DNA of 64,000 nucleotides from Aridibacter famidurans (GTDB lineage Bacteria; Acidobacteriota; Blastocatellia; Pyrinomonadales; Pyrinomonadaceae): NCBI GenBank assembly GCA_024103495.1, contig JAGFIQ010000126.1, positions 1 to 64,000 of the forward strand, read 5' to 3'. Shown piece by piece: positions 36,701 to 44,897 of this stretch (position 1 is its first letter; each line of letters starts with the position of its first letter). The notes under the pieces were generated by a model. It saw only the letters and a program-made list of their open reading frames with translations, ran no database searches and was not told where the DNA came from. The position numbers and the translations under genes were made by a program.

Positions 36701-37462
36701 GTCGTTCGCCGCAAACTTCGAGTTGCGGTTATAGATGTAAGCTCCGCCGTGGAACTCACTTCCTCCGCGGGGCGTCACGAGCTGGATCTGAGCGGTACCG
36801 CCGCCGCCGAGATCGGCACCGGCGTTCTGCGTCACGACCGTGAACTCGCCCGTGTCATCGACCGACGGACGATCCTGAACGAAGCCGCCGGTCCTGATGA
36901 AGTTATCCTGAACGTTGATACCGTCGCGCGTGAAGTTGGTCGAGGAGGTCCTCTGGCCGTTCACGTGGTTGCCGGCTGTCGCATTCACGCCTGCCTGGAG
37001 GCTGAGGAGCGAAAGCGGGTTCCTTCCGTCGATCGGAAGGTCCAGGATCTGTTTCTTGTCGACCGTCGTGCTAAGCTCCGCGTTACTTGCGTTAACAAGC
37101 TCGGCACCCGCCTCGACGGTAACCTCCACGCTGACGTCTCCGAGTTCAAGCGTGGGATTGAGCGTGTATTCCCTGTTGGCGTCCACCCTCACATTGTTGG
37201 CTACGTAGGTCTTGAATCCATCGGCCGACACGCGAAGCGTGTAGACGCCGAACGGGATCCTTTCAAACAAGTACGCCCCACTCTCATTCGAGGTGGTTGT
37301 CAGTTCCCGGCCGGTTTGATTGTCGGTGATGGTCACCGTCGCACCGGGAAGCAATCCGTCAGGACCGGAGACGTTGCCTAAAAGACGACCTGTTGTAGTC
37401 TGGGCGACAGCCAACACGGCGAAGATGCCGATGATCAGCGTCGCGAAGATGACTCGTCTCAT
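33740..37462 (-). CDS. Oar-like TonB-dependent outer membrane receptor (paralog B)
   Basis: The 1240-aa product (MRRVIFATLIIGIFAVLAVAQ) has the same layout as paralog A. It has a signal peptide, a carboxypeptidase-regulatory domain (GNVSGPDGLLPGATVTITDN), the plug LPIDGRNPLSLLSLQAGV and a long barrel ending RFEF. The N-terminal third is nearly identical to paralog A. Divergence is concentrated in barrel stretches that would form extracellular loops, for example ENCRQVNAGLGLFLNERQC around residue 890. This points to different ligands. The two genes run tail to tail, making a ~3.7-kb inverted duplication. The promoter should lie in 37463-37897. Confidence 0.92.
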   Translation of the reverse strand: MRRVIFATLIIGIFAVLAVAQTTTGRLLGNVSGPDGLLPGATVTITDNQTGRELTTTSNESGAYLFERIPFGVYTLRVSADGFKTYVANNVRVDANREYTLNPTLELGDVSVEVTVEAGAELVNASNAELSTTVDKKQILDLPIDGRNPLSLLSLQAGVNATAGNHVNGQRTSSTNFTRDGINVQDNFIRTGGFVQDRPSVDDTGEFTVVTQNAGADLGGGGTAQIQLVTPRGGSEFHGGAYIYNRNSKFAANDFGNNATGVEKPFLNRNQFGGKVGGPFPFPGFGQGTPFFYKDKAFFFVNYERFLLVQQTPKTATTLLPQFHDGTFTYTDNNGVSQTVNVLTGAGMTGPIPAASGGVLGVNPIIQSRILSRLPSSGNGNFTNGGLTQQYFFNQQNNDTRDAVTTRFDVDVNDSNSVYFVYKYNKNADDRTDIDNTFNAVPVNTQGGPTQSYLLSWTTILGSNFTNELRGAYNQSDPFFFEDPNFPTDFIIGGIPFTTNPQSTFQAQGRKTDQYTLQNNSSYVAGNHTMRFGIDLNAQRIDSQTNFNRVGIYNITGTANPATPALPTSLFPGGISATQRARADALRYLLGGVIGSGTIAAPFQGPELGPVLGSSQRQRFEYNQWALYFADQWKVTPELTLNLGMRWDYFSPLKNPDVVYLEPDLEGADDLDTIRQNLLDPTGQYVLIGNNAGTPGQFHKADLNNFGPVVSFAYSPIDRGGILGALFGDSGVLRGGFRLGYINDEYVRGPDNAAGGNVGLDLTGRALNNGSVNLNCFIGSCPGFTLPPFTPPPISFATGNANAGNFFNTVFAVDPNLEMQRNMQYNFGFSREIGFNTAIEFRYVGGRSDNMVRGVDFNQVLINENGFLTDFLNARENCRQVNAGLGLFLNERQCTATEMTTGLPVSPQLAGFLPLAGFIRDYVQQGIIGELALIYIINGFEGFNGATFRRNQNAGVVDLLSNFGKYRYDAFQFEVRKRLSDGLQFQANYTYGKVLTDIQSDGQARFDPLIDNDQPEIEYARADYDRTHTFNINAIYDLPFGQGKPFLNQGGVVDKIFGGWQLTSIINISSGTPISIKDINGTLNRTGRSNRQTADSSLSIDQIRNLLGIRFVNGTIYYIDPSVIGPDGSATNGNVEGTITDFPGQVFFRAQPGTTGSLSRNLISGPWYYNWDAGIIKNISFGENMRIQFRAEAFNVLNKTNFFIGENSGIFDVDSTTFGQVSAGSNYGPRIMQFAFRFEF

Positions 37463-37897
37463 TTATTTCTCCTTGTTCTGTCTTGCTTTGAGTGACTGGC
37501 AGGATTCCCGCTTTCGGGCCCCTGATCGAGCTTTTCGGACGGACTTTTGGAAGCCGTCCTGTAAAGCGTTAAGTGGAAAATCTGCCAAAGAATTGTCTGA
37601 CTATTGTTTCGCAGACAGTACAAGGTGCAAAATCTGTTCCAATTCCCGGGAATCAATCCAAAACGTTGAATCTTCTAAAGTTAAATCAGTCAACATTTAA
37701 CGAACTATTGAACTGATGCTTGGAGATTTTGGATTTTCTTGGGAAAAATGCATCGAAATTCACGTTGTCGTAGATGTTCGAGAAATCGAATTCCGGTTGC
37801 CAATGAAGTAGAGAATGTATCGACCTGAGCGGTCCCGTGACGAATCGATTGTCACGGACGGGCGGTGAAAGATATACTCATCTGACCTCGCATTTCG
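37463..37897. other. Divergent promoter region
   Basis: The 435-bp gap separates receptor B (minus) from the MoxR-type operon (plus). It is AT-rich between 37600 and 37760 and has no convincing gene; small frames here have no homology or ribosome sites. It must hold promoters for both directions. Confidence 0.5.
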
Positions 37898-39010
37898 ATG
37901 AGCATTTCCCAAACAGAAGGAGCCGGCCTTGCACAGAACCCGCTGGGTGCGGGAGACCTGATCGACCGCTCCGTCCGGTTCTACAGAAAGAACTTCTGGA
38001 CGTTCATATTGATCGCTGCGCCGCCGGTCGTGGCGGGGATCTTGTTCAGTGTGGGCTGGATGGTCCTGGGACGGAGTCTGTTTAACGTTAGCGCTGCCGA
38101 TCCCGCGGAAACTCTCTTCTATCAGCTGTTCCTCAGGTTCGGCGACCTAATCATCTGGATCATTCAGCTCGTCACGATGGCGGTAGTGATGGGAGGTGCT
38201 TCGAGGAACTTCGTCCGGCACATTCTTTTCGGCGAAGCGATGTCGTTCCGCGAGACGTACCGAAATGCACGGAGCAGGCTCGGCGGACTCACACTGGTAT
38301 CTTTGCTTCTTACGCTGTCCCTTGGTCTCCTGGGGATCGTGATCTTCTACATCTCGGTTCTTGTGGCGGTGATCGCTATCGGCCTGACGGTGGTCGTGCT
38401 TGAATCGATCCCCTACCTGCTGATCATCGTTTCGACGATCCTGGCCGTGGCGGCGGTCGGAGGCGGGCTTTTCCTTTTCTTCCTCGTGGCGTCGAGGTTC
38501 ATCTATGTCCCGCAGGTGATGCTTGTCGAGGGGGCCGGCGCATTCTCGGCGATCGGAAGGAGCGTGTCGCTCGCGGGCAAGAACGTGAAACGTGTGGCGG
38601 CGTTGAGCTTGTTCTCGATCGTCGCTATATACTCCGCGCTTTCGCTCCTGTACGTTCCGTTGAGCCTCGCGGCGTACTTCAGCGGAGTGCCGTTGTTCTC
38701 TCTTGACGCTGCAGATACGCTCCCGGCGTGGTTTGAGATCACTTCGCAGGTTATCTTTCAGGGCAGCCTGATCCTTATAATCCCCGTGCTGATGATCGGG
38801 TTGTGCCTGCTTTACGTCGACGAACGGACACGGAGCGAAGGATACGACATCGAGCTGCTTGCAGCGACGCACCTCGGCGAAATGCCGTCGGTTCCGCCGG
38901 AGTTCGTGAATCCGCTTCAGCCCGCGCTTGCCGAACAAGGTGTCGTGCGCCCTGTTTCGCCGCGTCCCCCCGTTCGCGAGCGGCCGAAGGGGCCGCTTGG
39001 ACTGGAATGA
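37898..39010 (+). CDS. Multi-spanning membrane protein, first gene of MoxR-type operon
   Basis: The 370-aa product begins GAGDLIDRSVRFYRKNFWTFILIAAPP, the typical opening of a YciC/GdpP-membrane-domain-like family. It has about six hydrophobic helices, including LGLLGIVIFYISVLVAVIAIGLTVVV and LLIIVSTILAVAAVGGGLFLFFLVA. The C-terminal ~55 residues are soluble and proline-rich. Its stop overlaps the next start as ATGA (39007-39010), so the DUF4129 gene is translationally coupled. Function is unknown; such proteins commonly sit with DUF4129 and MoxR genes. Confidence 0.75.
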   Translation: MSISQTEGAGLAQNPLGAGDLIDRSVRFYRKNFWTFILIAAPPVVAGILFSVGWMVLGRSLFNVSAADPAETLFYQLFLRFGDLIIWIIQLVTMAVVMGGASRNFVRHILFGEAMSFRETYRNARSRLGGLTLVSLLLTLSLGLLGIVIFYISVLVAVIAIGLTVVVLESIPYLLIIVSTILAVAAVGGGLFLFFLVASRFIYVPQVMLVEGAGAFSAIGRSVSLAGKNVKRVAALSLFSIVAIYSALSLLYVPLSLAAYFSGVPLFSLDAADTLPAWFEITSQVIFQGSLILIIPVLMIGLCLLYVDERTRSEGYDIELLAATHLGEMPSVPPEFVNPLQPALAEQGVVRPVSPRPPVRERPKGPLGLE

Positions 39011-40089
39011 GTTCAAAGCCGAACAAGTCTCTGATATTCGGAACGGCCGGCCTCGCCGCGGCGCTCCTGCTCTGTGTCTCGATCGTGTCCGCGAAGACGG
39101 TTGAGGAATACCGTGAAGAAGTAACGCATCTTCGCGAGGATTTCGCCGCGCTTCTCACACCTGTTCCCGGAGAAGACCCTGCCGAGCGCGAACGCTTCGA
39201 AGGCGAGGTCTTCGCGGAGGTTCGTGAATTCGTAAATGATCGCGACACTGTGTCGGTGGAAGGCTCCGAGATCGAAGCTGACAACAGGTGGCTGCTGGAG
39301 AAGATCGACGAATACAGGGCGAGCTCAAGATCCGACGAAGAGCGCTCGGCCATACTCTCCGCAATTTACGAACGCCTGGGAGCGATCGAGAACAAGCTGT
39401 ACGAGCTTCAGCGTGCCAGCGGCGAGCCTTTGGCGAAGGACCAGACCAAGCAGAAGCTCTCCGATATCCTCAACGGTGAGGAGTACAGGCGCGCCGGAGA
39501 CGAGGCCGATCAAAGCATCTTCGCCCGCTTTATGAAATGGCTGGAGGATTGGTTCCGGTACCTGTTTCCACCCAGGGAGACCGCCCCGGAGCCTCTGAGC
39601 ACACCGGATCTCGGCGCATTGGGCTACACGCTCCAGATCTTACTTTACGGCCTTGTCATCGCGCTGGTCGGTTATCTGATCTACCGTTTCGGCCCCAGAT
39701 TGCTGAAACGCACGCGCAGCAACGAAGGCGCGGAAAAGAATGAGCGCGTCGTGCTCGGGGAGAAGATCGATGCGGGTGTCACGACGGAGGACCTGTTCTC
39801 CGAAGCCGAGAAGCTCGTCCGCGAAGGACGTATGCGCGAGGCGCTCAGAAAGGGTTATATTGCCCTCCTCTTTGGTCTCGGGGAGCGAAGAGCGATAGGG
39901 CTCGCGAAGCACAAGACCAACCGGGACTATCTGCGGGAACTCGCCGCTTCCGGTGATCTTCATTCCGTTGTTTCGGGACTGACTGTTCAGTACGAACGGC
40001 ACTGGTACGGCTCTTCAGAAACAGTGGAGGAAGACTGGCGGAAATTCGCGGGCGGCTACACCGAAGCACTCGGGAGGAAGAACAAATGA
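39007..40089 (+). CDS. DUF4129-domain membrane protein
   Basis: The start is ATG 39007 in an ATGA overlap; the longer frame back to 38803 is a shadow of the upstream gene. The 360-aa product has an N-terminal signal/TM segment, a charged helical extracytoplasmic region (residues ~30-200) and a second TM (LQILLYGLVIALVGYLIYRF, ~208-227). The C-terminal cytoplasmic DUF4129 block reads DLFSEAEKLVREGRMREALRKGYIALLFGLGERRAI...TNRDYLRELA. DUF4129 proteins accompany MoxR ATPases and DUF58/DUF4350 proteins. It overlaps the next gene by ATGA. Confidence 0.85.
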   Translation: MSSKPNKSLIFGTAGLAAALLLCVSIVSAKTVEEYREEVTHLREDFAALLTPVPGEDPAERERFEGEVFAEVREFVNDRDTVSVEGSEIEADNRWLLEKIDEYRASSRSDEERSAILSAIYERLGAIENKLYELQRASGEPLAKDQTKQKLSDILNGEEYRRAGDEADQSIFARFMKWLEDWFRYLFPPRETAPEPLSTPDLGALGYTLQILLYGLVIALVGYLIYRFGPRLLKRTRSNEGAEKNERVVLGEKIDAGVTTEDLFSEAEKLVREGRMREALRKGYIALLFGLGERRAIGLAKHKTNRDYLRELAASGDLHSVVSGLTVQYERHWYGSSETVEEDWRKFAGGYTEALGRKNK

Positions 40090-41468
40090 AAGAGAAGTTC
40101 TTCCTGCTTTTCGCCGTTCTCGCCCTCGTTGTCATCCTGATCGGGCTCAACGCGGCTTCGTATGTCCAGAAGGAGAAGGTCCCCGATTCGGAGGCCCAGC
40201 CAAACCGCTCGACCTTCAATAGCGGTGCGACGGGAACGAGGGCCCTTCACGATCTTCTGGTCGCTACCGGGAAGAACGTAAGCCGCCGGCAAGAGCCGAT
40301 CGGTCCCGAGTTCGAGGAATACAATTCCGCGGAACTGGATACCTTCGTGATCATAGGTCCGGTAAGAAGGGAGATCGGCGAGGAAGAGATCAGGCATATT
40401 CTTGCCTGGGTCTCTGCCGGCGGTCAGTTGGTGCTGATCGACCGCGAGCCCGACAGCGAATTCCTGACCACGTCGTCCTGGTGGGAGGTCAGTGTGAACG
40501 AAGGCCGGAATGCAGTTTCCGCCACCGAGCGCGATTACCTTATCGTCAGCGTCGATCCGGCAAACCAAGGCCAGATGACCGCCAGGACGTCTGCGGTAAA
40601 GCCGGTCCAGCCGAGCATATTCAATTCACAGATCAACGGCGTCCAGCCTTCCAAGTTCGCGAATTCGATCCGGATCGCACGCGTCCCCGGTCAGCCGGAA
40701 GAGGACGAAGCAGACGATTCCGGTTACGGTACGTACGGGTCTGAAGAGGACAACGCCGAGGTGCCGAACCTTTCGAACCTCGCCCCGGTCGTGCATCTGG
40801 CGAACGACGAAAAGAGCCTTTTGGCCGATTTTCCATTCGGGGCGGGAAGGATCGTATTGATGACGGACCCGTACGTGGTCGCGAACGGTGGAATCGATCT
40901 CGCCGACAATGCACAGGTCGCGCTTAACGTGATCGGCTCAAGGACCGGACCGATCGCGTTCGACGAATATCACCAGGGCTTCGGAGCCGACGACAGTCGT
41001 CTGCTCAGTTATTTTGCCGGTACGCCTGTTGTCGCGATATTTTTGCAGTTTACGGCCCTGATCGCGCTGGTGATCTTTTCAAGGGGCCGAAGGTTCGCAC
41101 GACCGCTCCCGGCCGAATCGGAGGACCGTCTCTCGAAGCTCGAGTATGTCGGAGCAATGGCCCAGCTTCAATCGCGCACGAAAGCATTTGACCTCGCCAT
41201 CGAGAACATCTACACGGACTTCCGGCGGAGGGTCTCGCGTTTCTTCGGCGTGGACAATTTCACTGTATCGAAAGAGACGCTTGCCGGAATGGTGGCGAAG
41301 AGGCTTGGAATGGACCCGGAAGAGGTGGCGGACCTGATGCAGAGGTGCGAGGACATAATGCACGGCGAACAGACCCGGCGCGGAAAGGTGCTGGAACTGG
41401 TAAGAAAGCTCCGGGAGATCGAAGACGCTCTGGGGCTCGAGAGGGGCCGAAACGCGAGGCATTTGTAA
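40086..41468 (+). CDS. DUF4350-domain membrane protein
   Basis: The 460-aa product has an N-terminal TM (residues ~5-26) and the DUF4350 region STFNSGATGTRALHDLLVATGKNVSRRQEP, LDTFVIIGP, EEIRHILAWVSAGGQLVLID and GRIVLMTDP. A second TM (VVAIFLQFTALIALVIFSRG) precedes a cytoplasmic helical tail containing EYVGAMAQLQSRTKAFDLAIENIY. It resembles a ThuA/GATase-like fold tied to the membrane. Together with DUF4129 and MoxR it likely forms a membrane complex, by analogy with similar loci. A long tandem-repeat stretch follows. Confidence 0.85.
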   Translation: MKEKFFLLFAVLALVVILIGLNAASYVQKEKVPDSEAQPNRSTFNSGATGTRALHDLLVATGKNVSRRQEPIGPEFEEYNSAELDTFVIIGPVRREIGEEEIRHILAWVSAGGQLVLIDREPDSEFLTTSSWWEVSVNEGRNAVSATERDYLIVSVDPANQGQMTARTSAVKPVQPSIFNSQINGVQPSKFANSIRIARVPGQPEEDEADDSGYGTYGSEEDNAEVPNLSNLAPVVHLANDEKSLLADFPFGAGRIVLMTDPYVVANGGIDLADNAQVALNVIGSRTGPIAFDEYHQGFGADDSRLLSYFAGTPVVAIFLQFTALIALVIFSRGRRFARPLPAESEDRLSKLEYVGAMAQLQSRTKAFDLAIENIYTDFRRRVSRFFGVDNFTVSKETLAGMVAKRLGMDPEEVADLMQRCEDIMHGEQTRRGKVLELVRKLREIEDALGLERGRNARHL

Positions 41469-41471
41469 GTC

Positions 41472-41660
41472 TGTTCAGCCTGTCGAGTCCGTCGAGTCTG
41501 ACTGGAGCGCGGGCGGCTCGCCCGCATTGAGCGAAGCGAAGACAGTCTGTCGGGACTGTCGAGTCTATCGAGTCTATCGAGTCTATCGAGTCTGTCGAAT
41601 CTATCGAGTCTGTCGAGTCTGTCGAGTCTATCAAGTCTATTATGTCTATTCAGTCTCTTC
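41472..41660. repeat. Degenerate 9-bp tandem repeats (GTCTATCGA units)
   Basis: Many copies of GTCTATCGA / GTCTGTCGA occur here. They are interrupted at 41508-41545 by a GGGCGGCTCGCCCGC hairpin with ATTGAGCGAAGCGAAG. A related tract is seen at 56028-56082. The minus-strand frames through it read as IDS/TDS repeats and are not credible genes. Confidence 0.85.
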
Positions 41661-41689
41661 AGTCTGACCTGTAACACGATCCCTGGCCA

Positions 41690-41778
41690 TTGATCGTTGA
41701 TGCCTGGCCATTGATCGTTGATCCCTGATCATTGATCCCCGGTCCCTGATCCCTGGCCATTGATCCCTGATCCCTGAA
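41690..41778. repeat. Tandem ATTGATC/CCCTGATC repeats upstream of the TauE-like gene
   Basis: Short degenerate units (CCATTGATCGTTGAT, CCCTGATC, CCCTGGCCATTGATC) repeat without interruption up to 3 bases before the ATG at 41781. They fill the position where a ribosome site and promoter would be expected, and no clear Shine-Dalgarno is seen. Confidence 0.8.
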
Positions 41779-41780
41779 AC

Positions 41781-42542
41781 ATGACTACCGCTGCTCTCGT
41801 CATCCTTGTGGTCCTCTTCTTCCTCACCAGCGCGGTTGGAGTGGTCACCGGGTCGAACTCTCTGATCACCGTCCCCGTGATGTTCCAGTTCGGGATCGAG
41901 CCGAAGGTCGCGATCGCCACCAACATGTTCGGGCTTACATTCATGAACGTAGGTGCGAGCGTCGGGTTCATCCGACACGGCAAGATCGAATATTCCAGGC
42001 TCTCGCTTCTTGTGGTCCTGACGGTGATCGCATCCGGGCTCGGGGCCCTCTTGGTCGGCTCGTTCTCTTCCGAAGCGGTCCCCGTGTTCGTCACCGTTTC
42101 GATGTTCGTCGTGGTGGCGTTCACGCTCGTCAAGCGCGATTCCGGGATCGGCAGCAAGGAGGAAGGCGAGGTCTCGAGGGGTTCCGTGGCTGCGACGCTC
42201 GTCCTTACGTTTCTGCTGGGGATCTACGGAGGAATGTACAGCGGAGGATACGTCACGATGCTTACCGCGGTGCTCGTCGGCTTTTACGGGCTGTCCTTCA
42301 CGCAGGCGGTCGCAGGTACCAAGTTCATCAACGTATTCTCGTCGGCGATCGCCACCGCCGTTTTCGCGTGGCAGGGTTTGATTGACTACTACCTTGGCAT
42401 TATTCTTGGCGTTACCATGTTCGCCGCTGCCTACGTCGGCGCGCGCACCGTTACAAAACTCGACGATCTCTGGCTGAGGAGGATCTTCATATCCGCCGTT
42501 GTTCTACTGGCGTTGAAGACGATCTGGGACCTCGTCGGATAG
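41781..42542 (+). CDS. TauE/SafE-family sulfite-exporter-like permease
   Basis: The 253-aa product has 7-8 transmembrane helices and the family hallmarks: an N-terminal GxxxGxGS-like [51 protein letters not shown], and a second repeat [24 protein letters not shown]...[20 protein letters not shown]. TauE/SafE proteins move sulfite or organosulfur anions; the substrate is unknown here. It sits inside a MoxR-type operon, separated from DUF4350 by ~310 bp of repeats and from moxR by 20 bp. This is not a usual member and may have been inserted. Confidence 0.85.
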   Translation: MTTAALVILVVLFFLTSAVGVVTGSNSLITVPVMFQFGIEPKVAIATNMFGLTFMNVGASVGFIRHGKIEYSRLSLLVVLTVIASGLGALLVGSFSSEAVPVFVTVSMFVVVAFTLVKRDSGIGSKEEGEVSRGSVAATLVLTFLLGIYGGMYSGGYVTMLTAVLVGFYGLSFTQAVAGTKFINVFSSAIATAVFAWQGLIDYYLGIILGVTMFAAAYVGARTVTKLDDLWLRRIFISAVVLLALKTIWDLVG

Positions 42543-42562
42543 CCTTTCCCGCTGGAAACAAG

Positions 42563-43516
42563 ATGCTGAACTACACTCCGGAAACGGTCTCTCACATACG
42601 CACGGAACTCGCGAAAGTCATCGTCGGCCAGGACGAGGTGATCGAGCAGATCCTCGTAGCGTTCCTAGCCGAAGGCCACGCGTTGCTCGAAGGCGTGCCC
42701 GGCACCGCCAAAACACTGATCGTAAAAACGCTCGCGCGGATCATCGGGGCCAAGTTCTCCAGGATCCAGTTCACGCCGGACCTTATGCCTTCGGACATTA
42801 CAGGGACAAACGTCTACAACATGCAGACTTCGAAGTTCTCCGTCCGCCCGGGGCCGATCTTCACCGACATTCTTCTCGCCGACGAGATAAACCGCACGCC
42901 TCCGAAGACGCAGTCGGCGCTGCTCGAGGCGATGGAGGAGCGCCAGGCGACCATCGACGGAAAGCGTTATCTGCTGTCGCCGATATTCACAGTCCTTGCG
43001 ACGGAGAACCCGATAGAATATGAGGGCACGTACCCGCTTCCCGAGGCCCAGCTCGACCGCTTCCTTCTGAAGATCCTGATCGACTATCCCACCAAAGATG
43101 AAGAGTTTACGGTGGTGACCAGATGGGACGAGGGATTCAACTCGCAGCATCTGGACGAGATCGATCTTGTTCCGCTTGCGGACGCGAATGCGATCAAGGC
43201 CTGCCGGGCCGAGATCCGATCGATGAGGACCGAGGAAGGCGTGAAGAATTACATCGTGGATGTGGTCCAGAAAACGCGAAACCATCCGACCATTCTCTAC
43301 GGCGCAAGCCCGCGCGCTTCAGTCGCGCTTCTTTTGTGCGCCAAGGCGCTAGCCGCGATCCGCGGCCGAGATTTCCCGACGCCCGACGACGTGCGAGACG
43401 TGTCGATGCCCGTATTGCGACACAGGATCGCGCTTCGCGCCGAGGCCGAACTCGACGGCGCGACAACCGACGCGGTCATTTCCGACATCATCCGGACCGT
43501 TGAGATACCCCGCTAA
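42563..43516 (+). CDS. MoxR-family AAA+ ATPase
   Basis: The 317-aa product is a full-length MoxR protein. It has the N-terminal helix [17 protein letters not shown], Walker A GVPGTAKT (44-51), [12 protein letters not shown], Walker B LLADEINR (104-111), a sensor 1 [22 protein letters not shown] block and a C-terminal lid with [12 protein letters not shown]. MoxR ATPases act as chaperones that mature or activate partner proteins, often with DUF58 or VWA partners. DUF4129 and DUF4350 partners are in the same operon. No DUF58 is seen; a VWA protein lies 8 kb away at 51393. Its last codons overlap the ankyrin gene. Confidence 0.95.
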   Translation: MLNYTPETVSHIRTELAKVIVGQDEVIEQILVAFLAEGHALLEGVPGTAKTLIVKTLARIIGAKFSRIQFTPDLMPSDITGTNVYNMQTSKFSVRPGPIFTDILLADEINRTPPKTQSALLEAMEERQATIDGKRYLLSPIFTVLATENPIEYEGTYPLPEAQLDRFLLKILIDYPTKDEEFTVVTRWDEGFNSQHLDEIDLVPLADANAIKACRAEIRSMRTEEGVKNYIVDVVQKTRNHPTILYGASPRASVALLLCAKALAAIRGRDFPTPDDVRDVSMPVLRHRIALRAEAELDGATTDAVISDIIRTVEIPR

Positions 43517-44867
43517 ACAGATTTCGCAAGCCGCCCTTGCGCTTTCGATTGCGATCGCGGTTTCCGTGGGTGGTGTGTATGCGCAGGTCCCGAAGGAGAT
43601 CCTGAACGAGGAACTCGCGCTTGCGGCAAGGTCCGGTGACGCGGACCGCGTCCGTGAGCTGCTGGAAAAGGGAGCTGACGCCCGTGCGCGCGATCTCTTC
43701 GGCCAACCGATCGTCGTTCTCGCCTCGCTCAAGACCTACGACAAACGACACCACGCGATCATCGACCTCTTGCTTGAGAAGGGAGCGGACATCGATGCTG
43801 CAAACCCGTTCGGCACGACACCCTTGATGGTCACGCAGACCGCCAGCCGGTACAACAGTTCGGACGAGTTCTTCAGAAAACGCGGCGCGGATTTCTCCAG
43901 GACAGACGTATTCGGCGGGAACTACGAGTTCTACTATATGTTCGGGACCCAGCCGACTTACCCGCCGTTCGCTGAAAAGGGAAAGGCGAGGCTTCTGACC
44001 GAGCGCGAGATCATCTGGCGTTATCTGCTCGAGAACAATCTTGCAAAGCTCGACGATCCGAATTGCTGCGGCCGTATGGGAAGCTCCGCGACGGTCGCGA
44101 TGGCGCTTGCGTACTACGGATATCACGACCTGTTCGAAGAAACGGTGCGGACCAAAAGGAGCTTTCTCGGTGACCGGGATTCGAACGGCAGCACCGCACT
44201 TCATTACGCTGCGCAGGGGAACTGCGACAAATGCATTTACCTGGGTTTTGACAACAAGGACGGATACCTCGGAATCAAGAACAATTCGGGCGAGACACCG
44301 ATCATCCGGGCGGCGAAGCTTGGGCACGACCTGTTCATCTTCAAGATCCTGAGGCTCGGAAGCGACCCCGATCAAAAGGACACCCTGGGGAACTCTGCCC
44401 TGGGATACGCGGCGGCTTACGGACGGGACAAAGCAGCGTTCGCTCTTTTGGCAGGGGGTGCCGATTCTTCGGCTCCGGCATTTGAAGGACTTCCGGCATT
44501 GCTCGCCGCGGCGAAAGCGGGGCATGAAAAGGTGATCGGGACGTTTGCGACCTCAAAGGTCCTTGCCGTCGTCGAGCTGCGGAAAGGAGAGGTCGACGGG
44601 GACGAGAAGAAGCGGATGCAGGTGATTGCCAATATCGATCTCGACATACGGGACCGTGACAAAAGGACCGCATTGATGATCGCTGCCGCGCGGGGATCCC
44701 TCAATATGGCGCAGTTCCTTGTCTATTCCGGCGCGGATCACCGCTTGAAAGACGCTGAGGGGAGATCGGCGCTGGATCTCGCGCGGGAGAACGGGCACGC
44801 GGAGATCGTGAAACTGCTTGAGAACCCTCGCGAAGGCGCCCGAATCTTGACACGATTTGTAAAATAG
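43500..44867 (+). CDS. Secreted ankyrin-repeat protein
   Basis: The only sensible start is TTG 43500, overlapping moxR by 17 bp; the next in-frame ATG is far inside. The 455-aa product has a signal peptide (about residues 1-29, ending VYAQ). Ankyrin repeats run along the chain: [82 protein letters not shown] and [30 protein letters not shown]. Periplasmic ankyrin proteins mediate protein-protein contacts; the partner is unknown. Two adjacent Cys pairs (CC near residue 184, CDKC near 242) could form disulfides or a metal site. Confidence 0.82.
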   Translation: MRYPAKQISQAALALSIAIAVSVGGVYAQVPKEILNEELALAARSGDADRVRELLEKGADARARDLFGQPIVVLASLKTYDKRHHAIIDLLLEKGADIDAANPFGTTPLMVTQTASRYNSSDEFFRKRGADFSRTDVFGGNYEFYYMFGTQPTYPPFAEKGKARLLTEREIIWRYLLENNLAKLDDPNCCGRMGSSATVAMALAYYGYHDLFEETVRTKRSFLGDRDSNGSTALHYAAQGNCDKCIYLGFDNKDGYLGIKNNSGETPIIRAAKLGHDLFIFKILRLGSDPDQKDTLGNSALGYAAAYGRDKAAFALLAGGADSSAPAFEGLPALLAAAKAGHEKVIGTFATSKVLAVVELRKGEVDGDEKKRMQVIANIDLDIRDRDKRTALMIAAARGSLNMAQFLVYSGADHRLKDAEGRSALDLARENGHAEIVKLLENPREGARILTRFVK

Positions 44868-44897
44868 ACGGGCAGTTACGACTTTCCGGAACACAGT

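Noticed and set aside
41472-41660. Possible CRISPR array
   Set aside because: Units are 9 bp with no spacers of regular size, and no cas genes are nearby.
41210-41677. Minus-strand frames rich in repeated IDS/TDS or LDRLDR
   Set aside because: They are translations of the 9-bp tandem repeat, not genes.
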